Numbered from the stretch's first letter, positions 1 through 9,779 are shown. The stretch: DNA of 64,000 bases from Jannaschia pagri (GCF_019655435.1 NZ_BPFH01000001.1:496001-560000), one strand, 5' to 3'. The notes: generated by a model not told the origin, from the sequence alone. A program made the numbers and translations.

Positions 1-596
1 CCATCAACGGCGACGCCAACATCGGCTTCTACAAAGAACTGGCCGCCGCCGAAGTCAGCGCCGACGACATCCCCGTCGTGGCCTTCTCGGTGGGTGAGGA
101 AGAACTCTCCGGTCTCGACACCACCGACCTGGTCGGTCACCTGGCCGCCTGGAATTACTTCCAGTCCGCCGAGTCGGAGGCCAACGAAGAATTCGTCGCC
201 GCCTGGAAAGAGCGCATGGGCGAAGACCGTGTAACCAACGACCCGATGGAAGCCCATTACATCGGCTTCAACATGTGGGTGAACGCGGTGACCGCCGCCG
301 AAACCACCGACGTCGACGCTGTACGCGAGGCCATGTACGGCCAAGAGTTCCCGAACCTGACCGGCGGGACCGCCGTGATGCTGCCGAACCACCACTTGGC
401 CAAGCCGGTCCTGATCGGTGAAATCACTGAGGACGGCCAGTTCGACATCATCTCGCAGACTTCTGAAGTGCCGGGCGATGCCTGGACGGACCACCTGCCG
501 GAATCGGCGGTCCTGACCTCTGACTGGCCGGGCCTGGGCTGCGGCATGTACAACACCGAGACCGAGACCTGCGTGCAGATCCAGTCGAACTACTAA
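1..596 (+). CDS. urtA: Urea ABC transporter substrate-binding protein UrtA (3' part)
   Basis: This is the C-terminal part of the periplasmic urea-binding protein that delivers urea to the UrtBC permease. The reading frame is open from base 3, so the true start lies outside the window; about 197 residues remain before the TAA stop. The tail has the family's Leu/Ile/Val-binding fold features, including the segment PVLIGEITEDGQF near the end that is typical of UrtA. Its position directly before urtBCDE on the same strand supports the call. A strong stem-loop follows the stop (605-629). The amide-binding paralogue FmdD is an alternative, but the neighbours fit urea uptake better. Confidence 0.88.
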   Translation, partial: INGDANIGFYKELAAAEVSADDIPVVAFSVGEEELSGLDTTDLVGHLAAWNYFQSAESEANEEFVAAWKERMGEDRVTNDPMEAHYIGFNMWVNAVTAAETTDVDAVREAMYGQEFPNLTGGTAVMLPNHHLAKPVLIGEITEDGQFDIISQTSEVPGDAWTDHLPESAVLTSDWPGLGCGMYNTETETCVQIQSNY

Positions 597-604
597 GAGC
601 AACC

Positions 605-629
605 GGGCCATCGCGTGATGCGGTGGCCC
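605..629 (+). promoter_or_regulatory. Stem-loop after urtA (attenuator or mRNA-stabilising hairpin)
   Basis: Bases 605-614 pair with 620-629 (ten pairs, one T-G wobble) around a five-base loop. No T-run follows, so it is not a classic terminator. Between a binding-protein gene and its permease genes such hairpins often protect the upstream mRNA or reduce read-through; that role is inferred here. Confidence 0.5.
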
Positions 630-643
630 AATCATACGCTCCC

Positions 644-710
644 GTAGGGCGGGGTTCGCCCCGCTGTCCCTCCCACTGAGCGGAGGACGGCGGGATGGAC
701 CCCGCCCTAC
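644..710. repeat. Inverted repeat between urtA and urtB
   Basis: The arms GTAGGGCGGGG (644-654) and CCCCGCCCTAC (700-710) are exact reverse complements, and a shorter nested dyad of GTCC-CTCC against GGAGGAC lies between them. This resembles the dispersed GTAGGGCGGGG-type palindromic elements found between genes in many proteobacteria. No second copy was noticed in this window. Confidence 0.6.
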
Positions 711-732
711 GCCCCTGCCCCGGACCTGCCCC

Positions 733-2667
733 ATGCGACTGATCCTTGCCCTCGTCCTGATGCTGACCGGACTGCCTGCGATGGCGCAAAACGGCCCAGT
801 CCAGACCCTGCTGCAAACCTACGCCGATGACATCGCCAAGCCGTCGCGCCGCACCATCCAACCGGTGCTAGACGATTTGGCTGCAAGCGGTCTGCCTGCG
901 ATGCCGTCGTTTCTCGAAGCCTGGGCGGACAAGGGCATCGTTCAACGGGACGAAGACGGACTCTTCTTCTACGGCACGCGGGAAGGCGACATCTACGTCC
1001 TCCGGTCCGTCGAAGACGGCAGCGACGCCGGTGAGGTCGGGCGCCGGGAGGCGAGCGAGTTGAAACCCAACGCAGGTGTCCGCCGATTGATCGGCACGGC
1101 GCTCGTACAGTTCCAATTGAACGACCCCGACCCGGCGCGCCGCCGCGCCGCCCTCGAAAGCCTGTCGCGCAGTCCCTCTGCGGACCTATTGGAACCCCTC
1201 CGCGCCTCCATCGAAGGCGAAGAGGATCCCGCACTGCGCGCCCGCAAGGTCGCGTTGGACCGTCTTATCACCGTCCGCTTCGGCACGGACCTGGACACCC
1301 GATTAGCCGCCATCGATTGGATGTCGGACCAAGTCTCGCTTGAGGCCCGCGCCGCGCTCAACGGTCTGCTGACGACCGACCGTATCGTCGGGGCGCCGGA
1401 CGCCGATGCCAATGTGGCCCGCGTCCTGACCGTTGGCGATGATATCACCGAGGCAGATGCCCTTGCCCTGCTCGCGGATGAGGACATCCTGCCGCCCGAG
1501 GTCACCCGCGCCGACCGGGATGCTGCCCTGATCGCGGCCCTCGACAACGGGGAGGTCGCGGGAACGCCGGTGCATACCCTCAACACCGAGGCCGCCCGTT
1601 GGACAGCCTACGAAGAACTTGCTGCCGCGGGCCAAGTGCCCGCCCGCCCGCCCGAGGATGCTGTCGCCACCCTGTTGGCGGAAAACCCCATTTCCGAGGT
1701 TTACGACGAACCCGATCCGACCATCACCGCCGCTGCCGAGGCCGCCCTGGCCGAAGTCACCTCCCGCGTGGCGCGCGCGCAAGCGGCGGACCTGGGCCTC
1801 GACGCGCTCAGCCTTGCGTCGATCTATTTCCTAGCGGCCATTGGCTTGGCCATCACCTTCGGCGTGATGGGCGTGATCAACATGGCCCATGGCGAGTTCA
1901 TCATGCTGGGCGCCTACACCGGCTATGTGGTCCAACAAGTTGTGCCCGATTACACCGTCTCCCTGATCATCGCGCTGCCGCTGGCCTTCGTGGTCGCGGC
2001 CGCTGCTGGCGTCGCCCTCGAACGGCTGGTGATCCGCCACCTGGCCCACCGCCCCTTGGAGACCCTTTTGGCCACCTTTGGGATTTCCGTCGCTGTGCAA
2101 CAGATCGTCAAAAACGTCTTCGGCACCCAGGCCGTGCCCTTGACCTCGCCCGATTGGCTGGCCGGCGCTTGGGTGGTGAACGATGTGATCGGCATCAGCT
2201 ATATCCGCATCGGGATTTTCGTTCTGGCCCTGATCTTCCTGGGAGTCCTCGTCTACATCCTGCGCCGCACCCGACTGGGCCTAGAGGTCCGTGCCGTCAC
2301 CCAGAACCCGGGCATGGCCGCCAGCCTGGGCATCGACCCCGACCGCGTGGGCATGGCGACCTTTGCCCTGGGCTCAGGCATTGCGGGTGTCGCAGGTGTG
2401 GCCATCGGCCTCTTCGCACAAGTCACCTCCGAGATGGGCGCGGGCTACATCGTCCAAAGCTTCATGACCGTGGTCGTCGGCGGCGTTGGCAGCGTCTTCG
2501 GCACGCTCGCAGGCGCTGGCCTCATCGGCGGGCTGCAAAAGGGGATCGAGTGGCTCAACCCCTCCAACACCCTGGCCGCACAGACATACATGATCCTCTT
2601 CATCATCCTCTTCATCCAGGTGCGCCCCCGCGGGATCGTCGCCCAGAAAGGAAGACACGCCCAATGA
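733..2667 (+). CDS. urtB: Urea ABC transporter permease UrtB
   Basis: Inner-membrane permease of the urea importer, paired with UrtC. Residues 1-18 form a signal peptide ending MAQ. Residues from about 20 to 350 are a helical, presumably periplasmic extension. The hydrophobic LivH-type permease begins near residue 357 and includes the signature GVINMAHGEFIMLGAY. At 644 residues it is longer than the roughly 300-residue LivH-type permease alone, because UrtB proteins carry this extra N-terminal region; the extension is long even so. The start ATG at 733 is chosen because it opens the signal peptide. It is separated from urtA by 136 bases carrying two hairpins. Confidence 0.93.
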   Translation: MRLILALVLMLTGLPAMAQNGPVQTLLQTYADDIAKPSRRTIQPVLDDLAASGLPAMPSFLEAWADKGIVQRDEDGLFFYGTREGDIYVLRSVEDGSDAGEVGRREASELKPNAGVRRLIGTALVQFQLNDPDPARRRAALESLSRSPSADLLEPLRASIEGEEDPALRARKVALDRLITVRFGTDLDTRLAAIDWMSDQVSLEARAALNGLLTTDRIVGAPDADANVARVLTVGDDITEADALALLADEDILPPEVTRADRDAALIAALDNGEVAGTPVHTLNTEAARWTAYEELAAAGQVPARPPEDAVATLLAENPISEVYDEPDPTITAAAEAALAEVTSRVARAQAADLGLDALSLASIYFLAAIGLAITFGVMGVINMAHGEFIMLGAYTGYVVQQVVPDYTVSLIIALPLAFVVAAAAGVALERLVIRHLAHRPLETLLATFGISVAVQQIVKNVFGTQAVPLTSPDWLAGAWVVNDVIGISYIRIGIFVLALIFLGVLVYILRRTRLGLEVRAVTQNPGMAASLGIDPDRVGMATFALGSGIAGVAGVAIGLFAQVTSEMGAGYIVQSFMTVVVGGVGSVFGTLAGAGLIGGLQKGIEWLNPSNTLAAQTYMILFIILFIQVRPRGIVAQKGRHAQ

Positions 2668-2678
2668 TCCAGCCTGTC

Positions 2679-2725
2679 CTTCTTCTCGGCGAAAATACTC
2701 CGGGGGTCCGGGGGCTGGCCCCCGG
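2679..2725. repeat. Rhodobacteraceae-type dispersed GC repeat
   Basis: The sequence contains CTTCTTCTCGGC followed by GAAAATACTC, then a GC hairpin (CCGGGGGC at 2708-2715 against GCCCCCGG at 2718-2725). A shortened relative occurs at 33889-33910 and a GC-hairpin relative at 5446-5490. It lies between urtB and urtC inside the operon. Confidence 0.6.
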
Positions 2726-2749
2726 CGCCTGCCACCGGAGAGGCACCCC

Positions 2750-3955
2750 ATGTTGATCCGCAAGCCGTCTGTCTTGGTGTTCCTCGCCAGTTTGGCATTG
2801 ATCACAATCGTGGCCACGGTCCTCGCCCAGGCGGGCCTCGTGTCCACATCGTTTGTAAAGCTGCTGGGCAAGACGTTGTGCCTGTGCATCGCGGCCCTCG
2901 CCATGGATTTGGTCTGGGGCTACACGGGCATCCTGTCCCTTGGGCATTTCGCCTTCTTCGGAATGGGCGGCTACGCGATCGGCATGTGGTTGATGTGGGA
3001 CCGGACCGAAACGATCGTTACAGGGACCCTGGCCCAATCGCCCCTGCCGCCCACCCCGCTGGAGATCGAAGAAGCCATCGGCACCCAGATCTTTGGCGTT
3101 GTGGGATCGTCGGACGTTCCCTGGCTTTGGGCCTTTGCGGGGTCCCTGCCCCTCCAACTGGCCTTCGCCGTTCTGGTCCCCGGCCTGATTGCCCTGGTCT
3201 TCGGATGGTTGGCCTTCCGGTCCCGTGTCACGGGCGTCTATCTGTCGATCCTGACCCAAGCTGGGACCTTGGCCCTGTCGCTCTGGCTGTTTCAAAACGA
3301 CAGCGGACTGCGGGGCAACAACGGCCTGTCCGGTCTGCAGAATATCCCAGGGCTGGAGAGCGTCTCGCAGGCAGTCCTATCGCTCTGGTTCCTCTGGGCC
3401 TCAGCCGCCGCACTGGCGGGCGCCTACCTGTTGGCGCAATGGACGGTGTCGGGGCGCTTCGGCTCCGTCCTCCGGGGTATTCGCGATGATGAGGCGCGGG
3501 TGCGCTTTCTGGGGTACGAGGTCGAACACTACAAACTGGCCGTCTTCACTGTCACGGCCATGCTCTGCGGTTTGGCGGGCGCGCTCTACTATCCGCAGGC
3601 GGGGATCGTGAACCCGGCTGAAATCGCACCCATCGCCTCGATCTACTTGGCGGTCTGGGTCGCCATTGGTGGGCGTGGGCGGCTCTATGGGGCGGTCATC
3701 GGCGCGGCTGTGGTCAGCCTTGCCTCATCCTGGTTCACCGGCGGCGGCGCGCCAGACATCAACCTGGGCTTCTACGTCATCAAGTGGACCGACTGGTGGC
3801 TCGTCCTGCTGGGCCTCAGCTTTGTTCTGGTCACGCTCTATGCGCCAAAGGGCCTCGGCGGGTTGGTCGATCTTTGGACGGGGCGCCGGTCCCGTAATGT
3901 GGGCCCGATGGGACCTGACGTGGGCGCCCTACGCTCCAAGGAGGAACAGGCATGA
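2750..3955 (+). CDS. urtC: Urea ABC transporter permease UrtC
   Basis: Second inner-membrane permease of the urea importer (LivM type), 401 residues, forming the channel with UrtB. It has an N-terminal hydrophobic segment (about 8-25), then the LivM-type stretch WGYTGILSLGHFAFFGMGGY near residues 60-80 and further membrane helices to about residue 370. The conserved cytoplasmic loop GVLRGIRDDEARVRFLGY-like segment (about 240-257), where the ATPases dock, is present. The ATG at 2750 is preceded by a purine-rich GGAGAGG ribosome site. The stop overlaps the urtD start by four bases (ATGA), so the two are translationally coupled. Confidence 0.94.
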   Translation: MLIRKPSVLVFLASLALITIVATVLAQAGLVSTSFVKLLGKTLCLCIAALAMDLVWGYTGILSLGHFAFFGMGGYAIGMWLMWDRTETIVTGTLAQSPLPPTPLEIEEAIGTQIFGVVGSSDVPWLWAFAGSLPLQLAFAVLVPGLIALVFGWLAFRSRVTGVYLSILTQAGTLALSLWLFQNDSGLRGNNGLSGLQNIPGLESVSQAVLSLWFLWASAAALAGAYLLAQWTVSGRFGSVLRGIRDDEARVRFLGYEVEHYKLAVFTVTAMLCGLAGALYYPQAGIVNPAEIAPIASIYLAVWVAIGGRGRLYGAVIGAAVVSLASSWFTGGGAPDINLGFYVIKWTDWWLVLLGLSFVLVTLYAPKGLGGLVDLWTGRRSRNVGPMGPDVGALRSKEEQA

Positions 3956-4707
3956 GCGCACTTCTCGAAGTCTCAGGCGTCTCGAAGACCTTCGACGGGT
4001 TCAAGGCGATCAACAACCTTTCCTTCAGCGTCAATGAGCCGGAGCTTCGCGCCATCATTGGGCCGAACGGCGCGGGCAAGACGACGTTCATGGATCTGGT
4101 GACCGGCAAGACCCGGCCCGACAGCGGCGAGATCCGCTATGGGGAGCTGTCCCGCGACCTGACCAAACTGTCCGAGGCCCGGATCGCCCAAGCGGGGATC
4201 GGGCGAAAGTTCCAAAAGCCCACGGTCTTCGAGGATCAGACCGTTTCTGAAAACCTCACCATGGCGCTCAAGGCCACCCGCAATCCTGTGACCGTCCTGA
4301 CGAAGCGGCCCGATGAAAGCGACCGCGTCGCCGACCTCGCGGCGCGCGTGGGGTTATCGGACACATTGGAACAGCGTGCGGGGATCCTCTCGCACGGGCA
4401 AAAGCAGTGGCTAGAGATTGGCATGCTCCTGGCGCAGGAGCCGCGGCTGTTGCTGGTCGACGAACCCGCCGCCGGGATGACCAGTGCGGAGCGGGAGCGG
4501 ACGACCGCCATGCTGGTCGAGGCTGCCAAGACCCGCGCGGTGGTCGTGATTGAACACGATATGGAATTCGTGCGCCGCCTGAACTGCCGTGTCACCGTGC
4601 TGCACGAAGGCTCGGTTCTGGCCGAAGGCTCGCTCGACCATGTCTGCGCCGATCCGAGGGTCATCGACGTCTATCTTGGGCGACCGGAGGAGGCTGCGGA
4701 TGCTTGA
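3952..4707 (+). CDS. urtD: Urea ABC transporter ATP-binding protein UrtD
   Basis: Cytoplasmic ATPase of the urea importer (LivG type), 251 residues. Walker A is GPNGAGKTT near residues 38-46; the signature region reads LSHGQKQWLEIGMLL rather than the canonical LSGGQ, which is normal for LivG/UrtD; Walker B is LLLVDEPAAGM followed by the switch histidine in IEHDMEFV. It starts within the last codons of urtC (ATGA overlap) and overlaps the urtE start by eight bases, so urtCDE is one tightly coupled translational unit. Confidence 0.95.
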   Translation: MSALLEVSGVSKTFDGFKAINNLSFSVNEPELRAIIGPNGAGKTTFMDLVTGKTRPDSGEIRYGELSRDLTKLSEARIAQAGIGRKFQKPTVFEDQTVSENLTMALKATRNPVTVLTKRPDESDRVADLAARVGLSDTLEQRAGILSHGQKQWLEIGMLLAQEPRLLLVDEPAAGMTSAERERTTAMLVEAAKTRAVVVIEHDMEFVRRLNCRVTVLHEGSVLAEGSLDHVCADPRVIDVYLGRPEEAADA

Positions 4708-5389
4708 AGCCAAGGGGATCACGCTGCGCTATGGCGGCAGCCAAATCCTCCATGGGATCGACCTGAGTGCCGAAAAGGGTCAGGTGACCTGCGTCATGGG
4801 CCTGAACGGGATGGGGAAAACATCGCTGTTAAAGGCGCTCGCCGGGCGGCACCCGATGCAGGGGACCGTCACACTGGACGGTATGCCCCTGCCCGATGGT
4901 GCAAAGGCTCGCGCCCAAGCGGGGATCGCCTATGTGCCCCAGGGACGCGAAGTGTTCCCCGCGCTCACGGTGGCCGAAAACCTGGAAGTGGGGTTTGCCT
5001 GCCTGCCCCGGGCCGAGCGTCGCGTGTTGCCCGAGATCTTTGACCTCTTCCCCGTGCTCGCAGAGATGCGTGGCCGGCGCGGCGGCGATCTCTCGGGCGG
5101 ACAGCAACAGCAGTTGGCCATCGCGCGCGCGCTGGTGACGCGCCCCAAGGTGCTTCTACTGGATGAGCCAACCGAGGGCATCCAGCCGAACATCATCGCG
5201 CAAATCGGAACGGTCATAGCCGGGTTGCGGGATCGCGGTGACATGGCCGTCGTGCTGGTGGAGCAGCGGTTCGACTTTGCCTGGGGCCTGGCCGACCGGA
5301 TTGTTGCACTGCGCCGGGGAGAGGTCCTGCGCGACGAAGCACGCGCCGGTGCGGTGCGCGAAGAGGTACTGGCGGATGTGTCCGTCTGA
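4700..5389 (+). CDS. urtE: Urea ABC transporter ATP-binding protein UrtE
   Basis: Second cytoplasmic ATPase of the urea importer (LivF type), 229 residues. Walker A is GLNGMGKTS, signature LSGGQQQQLAIARAL, Walker B VLLLDEPTEGIQP. The frame is open further upstream to 4589, but the first 37 codons there are shadows of urtD; the ATG at 4700 gives the family N-terminus MLEAKGITLRYGGSQIL and overlaps urtD by eight bases. It is the last gene of the urt operon. The following gene is convergent and no urease genes follow, so urease must be encoded elsewhere. Confidence 0.94.
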   Translation: MLEAKGITLRYGGSQILHGIDLSAEKGQVTCVMGLNGMGKTSLLKALAGRHPMQGTVTLDGMPLPDGAKARAQAGIAYVPQGREVFPALTVAENLEVGFACLPRAERRVLPEIFDLFPVLAEMRGRRGGDLSGGQQQQLAIARALVTRPKVLLLDEPTEGIQPNIIAQIGTVIAGLRDRGDMAVVLVEQRFDFAWGLADRIVALRRGEVLRDEARAGAVREEVLADVSV

Positions 5390-5445
5390 CGGTGCCGAGC
5401 CGGTCTGCGGCCGAAACAGGGTTGCGAAAAGGGTCTGACGTTAGA

Positions 5446-5490
5446 GGGGGGCGCTGCCCCCCGCCTGCGGCCCCCCCGGCATACTTTTGG
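5446..5490. repeat. GC-hairpin repeat in the urtE/betA convergent gap
   Basis: GGGGGGC (5446-5452) and GCCCCCC (5456-5462) form a perfect stem with a three-base loop, followed by a C-rich stretch and CATACTTTTGG. It resembles the GC half of the repeat at 2679-2725. It may act as a transcription barrier between the convergent urtE and betA genes, although no clean T-run follows the stem. Confidence 0.5.
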
Positions 5491-5601
5491 AACATCGAAG
5501 GGTGGAGGCGCGCATTTTAACCGAAGTTTCGTAAAATCGGCCTTGATGATGGTGCAGCCGAGGGCCGCCCGAAGACGCCGGTCACGGCGGATGAGGGCAC
5601 C

Positions 5602-7260
5602 CTAGCGTTGCGAGACCTGCCAGGTCGGATTTATCCAAGGCTCTGCATTGGAGCGCGGCAGAGGGGGCCGACCCAAGATATGGTCCGATGCTTTCTCCCC
5701 CACCATGATGGACGGCCCATTCAGGTTGCCATTGGTGATCCGGGGAAAGATCGAACTGTCGGCCAGGCGAAGCCCCTCCACCCCAATCACGCGGCACTCC
5801 GGATCGACCACAGCCATGGGGTCATCTTTGGCCCCCATCTTGGCCGTTCCGCAGGGATGGTAGGCGCTCTCCACATGGTCGCGGATAAAGGCATCCAACT
5901 GGTCGTCGGTCTGGACCGCCTCGCCAGGCTGGATCTCCTGCCCTCGGTACGGTGCAAAGGCGTCTTGGCTAAAGATCTCCCGCGTGAGGCGAATGCAGGT
6001 GCGAAAATCCTGCCAGTCCCGCGTGTGGCTCATGTAGTTGAACAAGATCGATGGCGGGGCCACCGGGTCCGCGCTGGTCAAGCGGATCCGGCCCCGGGAC
6101 GGGGAGCGCATTGGACCAACGTGGGCCTGGAACCCATGCCCCTCAGCCGCCGCCTGTCCATCATAGCGGACGGCGATGGGCAGGAAGTGAAATTGAATGT
6201 CAGGATAGTCGACGCCGGGTTGGGACCGGATGAATCCCGTGCTCTCAAACTGGTTGGAGGCGCCTGGTCCGGTCCTCGTAAAAAGCCAGCGCGCCCCGAC
6301 GTAGGCTTTGCCCAGAAGGTTCCAATACTTGAATAGGCTCACCGGCTGCGTAGCGGCCTGCTGGATGTAGAGCTCCAGGTGATCTTGGAGGTTCTCGCCA
6401 ACGCCGGGCCGGTCGGCCACGACCTCGATCCCGTGCTCCGCCAGATGCACGGCGGGGCCAATGCCTGACAGCATCAGCAGCTTGGGCGAGTTGATGGAGG
6501 ACGCCGCCAGGATGACCTCCGCGCGTGCCCCAATGACCTCTGTCGTGCCACCGCGCGCAATCTCAACGCCGGTCGCGCGGCCATTCTCGATCACGATCCT
6601 TCGGGCGAGGCCGCGAATGAGAGTACAGTGTTCCATTTTCAGAGCGGGCTTCAGGTAGGCGTTCGCCGCCGACCAACGCCGTCCTTTGTAGACCGTCATC
6701 TCGAAGGGGCCGAACCCCTCCTGCTGGCAGCCGTTGTAATCGGCGGTCACCTCATAGCCCGCCTGCCGCCCCGCCTCGGTAAAGGCGCGGGTCAGCGGAT
6801 TGGTCCGTGGGCCGCGGGTGACATGGAGCGGCCCGTCGGTGCCGCGCCAATCGGGGTCACCGCCATGGCCCGCGTCGTCCCAGGTTTCTTGCCGTTTGAA
6901 GTAGGGCAGCACATCGGCATAGGCCCAGCCCTCCGCCCCGGCGTCTGCCCAATGGTCGAAATCCTTGGCATGGCCGCGCACGTAGACCATTCCGTTGATG
7001 CTGCTGGAGCCACCGATGACCTTGCCCCGGGGGGTCGCCAGCCTGCGCCCGCCCAGGTGCGGCTCCGGCTCCGATTGGAAGCCCCAGTCGTACATTTTCA
7101 TGTTCATGGGGTAAGACAGGGCGCCCGGCATCTGGATGAAGGGGCCCGCATCCGAGCCGCCGAACTCCACGACGATCACGGATTTCCCGGCCTCGGCCAG
7201 GCGATAGGCGATGGCGCAGCCCGCACTGCCCGCGCCCACGACAACGTAATCTGCCCGCAT
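5602..7260 (-). CDS. betA: Choline dehydrogenase (GMC oxidoreductase) BetA
   Basis: Membrane-associated FAD enzyme that oxidises choline to betaine aldehyde, the first step of glycine betaine synthesis; 552 residues, the usual length. The FAD-binding GAGSAG motif sits at residues 8-13, the GMC signature [19 protein letters not shown] near 80-98, and the catalytic histidine in HPCGTAKMG at residue 468. The frame is open upstream, but the ATG at 7260 gives the family N-terminus [14 protein letters not shown] and overlaps the preceding gene's stop as TGATG. It is the third gene of a betB, DUF2306, betA unit. Another GMC alcohol oxidase is possible, but the pairing with betB supports choline. Confidence 0.9.
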   Translation of the reverse strand: MRADYVVVGAGSAGCAIAYRLAEAGKSVIVVEFGGSDAGPFIQMPGALSYPMNMKMYDWGFQSEPEPHLGGRRLATPRGKVIGGSSSINGMVYVRGHAKDFDHWADAGAEGWAYADVLPYFKRQETWDDAGHGGDPDWRGTDGPLHVTRGPRTNPLTRAFTEAGRQAGYEVTADYNGCQQEGFGPFEMTVYKGRRWSAANAYLKPALKMEHCTLIRGLARRIVIENGRATGVEIARGGTTEVIGARAEVILAASSINSPKLLMLSGIGPAVHLAEHGIEVVADRPGVGENLQDHLELYIQQAATQPVSLFKYWNLLGKAYVGARWLFTRTGPGASNQFESTGFIRSQPGVDYPDIQFHFLPIAVRYDGQAAAEGHGFQAHVGPMRSPSRGRIRLTSADPVAPPSILFNYMSHTRDWQDFRTCIRLTREIFSQDAFAPYRGQEIQPGEAVQTDDQLDAFIRDHVESAYHPCGTAKMGAKDDPMAVVDPECRVIGVEGLRLADSSIFPRITNGNLNGPSIMVGEKASDHILGRPPLPRSNAEPWINPTWQVSQR

Positions 7261-7661
7261 CAGGCGCCTCCGAATAGGACGCCGTGCATCACGCGCCCCG
7301 GAATGAGAGTGAAAAGCCCCGTAAGGATGAGGCCGAGGGCATAGAGCTGGATCACCGTTCTGCGGTGGGCGGCGATGTTGCCCGTGCGGGCCGCCACAAC
7401 CATGCGCACGAGGCTCACCAACACCAGGCAGGACAGCAGGTGGATGGGCGAGAATGGGCCAATGAGTCGGAACGTGTGGATCCAGAATGACGTAATCGCC
7501 ACGACCGCCATGACACCGACCCAAGCCCAGCCCAGGATCCGATGGGGCAACGTGCCCTTCGGCAGGGCGAATTGCACGGCGCCGAGGCCGAGCGCCGCAA
7601 AGGCCGCCATGGCGTGGGGCGGGATTGGCATGTCCGCCTGCCAAAGCGGCGTCCAATCCAT
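7260..7661 (-). CDS. DUF2306-like small membrane protein
   Basis: Predicted four-helix inner-membrane protein of 133 residues and unknown function, resembling the DUF2306 family. Hydrophobic segments lie at about 15-32, 40-60, 70-88 and 103-123, with histidines near helix ends (the segment [18 protein letters not shown] and IAAHRRTV). Its start at 7661 overlaps the betB stop (TGATG) and its stop overlaps the betA start in the same way, so it is made together with the choline oxidation enzymes. It might assist membrane attachment or electron transfer from BetA, which is inference only. The frame is open upstream, but those codons belong to betB in another frame. Confidence 0.75.
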   Translation of the reverse strand: MDWTPLWQADMPIPPHAMAAFAALGLGAVQFALPKGTLPHRILGWAWVGVMAVVAITSFWIHTFRLIGPFSPIHLLSCLVLVSLVRMVVAARTGNIAAHRRTVIQLYALGLILTGLFTLIPGRVMHGVLFGGA

Positions 7662-9121
7662 CAGTAAGCGGCCTCGACAGGGGACATGCCCACATAGACC
7701 GTCTGCACCTCGGTGAAGTGATCCATAGCCACACGCGCGTTCTCGCGCCCGATGCCCGACTGTTTGCTGCCGCCAAAGGGCATGCCCGGTGGTGTCAGGT
7801 TGTACTGGTTGATCCAGCACGTCCCGGCCTTCAACTGCGCCACCACGCGGTGGGCGCGGGTGATGTCCGCCGTGAATAGGCCCGCGCTCAACCCGAAGAC
7901 CGTCTCGTTGGCGCGGGCGATAACCTCGGCCTCGTCCTCGAACGTCAGCACTGACATGACGGGGCCAAAGATCTCTTCGCGCACGCAGGCCATGTCGTCC
8001 GTCAGATCGGTCAAGACGGTGGGCGCAATCCAGTATCCGTCGCGTTCCAGCCGCTCGCCGCCCGTCAGCACGGTCGCCCCCTCGGCGCGGGCGCGGTCCA
8101 GATGGGCGAGCACGATCTCCATCTGCGCCTCGGTGGTCATGGGGCCGAAGTCGGTCGTCTCGTCCATTGGGTCGCCAAGGGTTGCGGCCTGGACCCGCTC
8201 CACCAGCCGCGCCAGGAAAGCGTCGCGCAGACCCGACTGCACAAAGACCCGAGTCCCGTTGGAGCAGACCTGCCCCGACGAATAGAAGTTCGCGTTGATC
8301 GCGCCCGAGACGGCACTGTCCAGATCGGCGTCATCGAAAACGATCAGGGGGGACTTGCCACCCAATTCCATCGTGACCTGTTTCATCTCGGCGGCGGCGG
8401 CGGCATAGACCTTGCGCCCCGTGGAGACCGAGCCTGTCAGCGACACCTTGGCGACGCGCGGGTCCGTGGTCAGCGCCGCGCCCACGTCGCCCTGCCCCTG
8501 GATCACGTTGAACAGACCGGCGGGCAGGCCCGCCTCGACCAAGATTTCGGCCACCTTGAGGGCGCAGAGCGGTGTCGTCTCGGAGGGTTTGAAGACCATG
8601 GCATTGCCGGTGGCCAAGGCGGGCGCGCCCTTCCAGCAGGCGATCTGCGTGGGGTAGTTCCAGGCGCCAATGCCGACGCACACCCCCAGTGGCCGCCGAA
8701 TGGTATAGGCCCAATCGCCGCCAAACTGCATAGAGGTGCCTGTCGTATCCACGGCCAGCCCGCCGAAGTATTCCAAGGCATCGGCCCCCGACGTGGCATC
8801 GGCCACCAATGTCTCCTGCAGGGGCTTGCCGGTATCGAGGGTTTCCAACACCGACAGGTCCCGATTGCGGGCACGGATTAGGTCGGCGGCCCGGCGCAGG
8901 ACACGCCCACGCTCGGTCGGGTCAGTCGCGGCCCAGTCCGCCTGGGCGCGTTGGGCTGACGCAAGCGCGGTTTCGACCACATGGGGCGTGGCCCCGTGGA
9001 CGGTCGCGATGACCTTACCGGTCGCGGGGTAAACCACGGGGATCGGATGCCCGGCGGTGTCTTCCAAATAGGCGCCGTCGACGAAGTGACTGGCGGTTGG
9101 GGTCGGATCGATATGCGTCAT
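7661..9121 (-). CDS. betB: Betaine aldehyde dehydrogenase BetB
   Basis: NAD(P)-dependent aldehyde dehydrogenase that converts betaine aldehyde to glycine betaine; 486 residues, the family's usual length. The general-base glutamate is in [18 protein letters not shown] and the catalytic cysteine is Cys286 in [15 protein letters not shown], the form typical of BetB. The start at 9121 ([16 protein letters not shown]) is preferred over the longer open frame to 9352. It is the first gene of the unit with the DUF2306 protein and betA; no betI repressor or betC sulfatase is adjacent. Confidence 0.92.
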   Translation of the reverse strand: MTHIDPTPTASHFVDGAYLEDTAGHPIPVVYPATGKVIATVHGATPHVVETALASAQRAQADWAATDPTERGRVLRRAADLIRARNRDLSVLETLDTGKPLQETLVADATSGADALEYFGGLAVDTTGTSMQFGGDWAYTIRRPLGVCVGIGAWNYPTQIACWKGAPALATGNAMVFKPSETTPLCALKVAEILVEAGLPAGLFNVIQGQGDVGAALTTDPRVAKVSLTGSVSTGRKVYAAAAAEMKQVTMELGGKSPLIVFDDADLDSAVSGAINANFYSSGQVCSNGTRVFVQSGLRDAFLARLVERVQAATLGDPMDETTDFGPMTTEAQMEIVLAHLDRARAEGATVLTGGERLERDGYWIAPTVLTDLTDDMACVREEIFGPVMSVLTFEDEAEVIARANETVFGLSAGLFTADITRAHRVVAQLKAGTCWINQYNLTPPGMPFGGSKQSGIGRENARVAMDHFTEVQTVYVGMSPVEAAY

Positions 9122-9400
9122 CTCAAACTGTCCAAGGTCGGTCCGCGCCCCCCCAACTGTTTGCAGGGACCACGGACGTGCCGGGGCGGTCTGGTTGTCC
9201 ACACCCCCCAATCGAAACTCTGTCTGTACGTTATGGACTCCGGTGGCGACGGGGCAATGCCCACCGCAGGCTCCGGACCCAGGGTGCGCGTAGGCAATTT
9301 CAGCACAGCCGTCAATTGATCCCTGGGCTGCATGTCGGCCCCGCCCGACCAATCAAAGGGTTGACGCAGCCATGGGTAGCGGGGCATCCGACGGTGTGGA

Positions 9401-9477
9401 GGGCTCTTAGCTCAGCTGGATAGAGCAGCCGACTTCTAATCGGCAGGTCGAGGGTTCGAATCCTTCAGGGCCCGCCA
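9401..9477 (+). tRNA. tRNA-Arg (anticodon UCU)
   Basis: A full cloverleaf of 77 bases including an encoded CCA. The acceptor stem GGGCTCT pairs with AGGGCCC (one G-T), the D arm contains TAGCTCAGCTGGATAGAGCA, the anticodon stem GCCGA/TCGGC encloses the loop CTTCTAA with anticodon TCT, and the T arm contains GGTTCGAATCC. It reads AGA codons, which are rare in this GC-rich genome. The downstream 700 bases hold only decayed sequence. Confidence 0.97.
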
Positions 9478-9779
9478 CCGTCTCCCTCGCAGTGTTTTGG
9501 CTGGGAAGTCCCGGACAAGGGACGTGACTTTGGCGATCTACACTAGACTTAGGGGTGATCCTTCATTCAGACTTTGTAGGCCCCCTTCGCTGGGTGTGTT
9601 CGCCGATTGCGTCGCCTTACCCGTCTCAGGCTGTGCGGACTCGGATATACAGGGACGCGGCGAAGCTGTCTGAACTCCGCTGCGCACGACCAACATCCGC
9701 CCAAGTCGGGAAACCATTTCGGGTTCGCTCATCTACGCCAGGGGCTCAGTGTCGCATCCAGTGCAGCCTGTCGGCGTGT
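9478..9779. other. Gene-free stretch downstream of tRNA-Arg
   Basis: About 300 bases without a convincing reading frame on either strand. Short frames here lack ribosome sites and recognisable domains. No direct repeat of the tRNA 3' end was seen, so there is no evidence for an integrated element. Confidence 0.5.
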
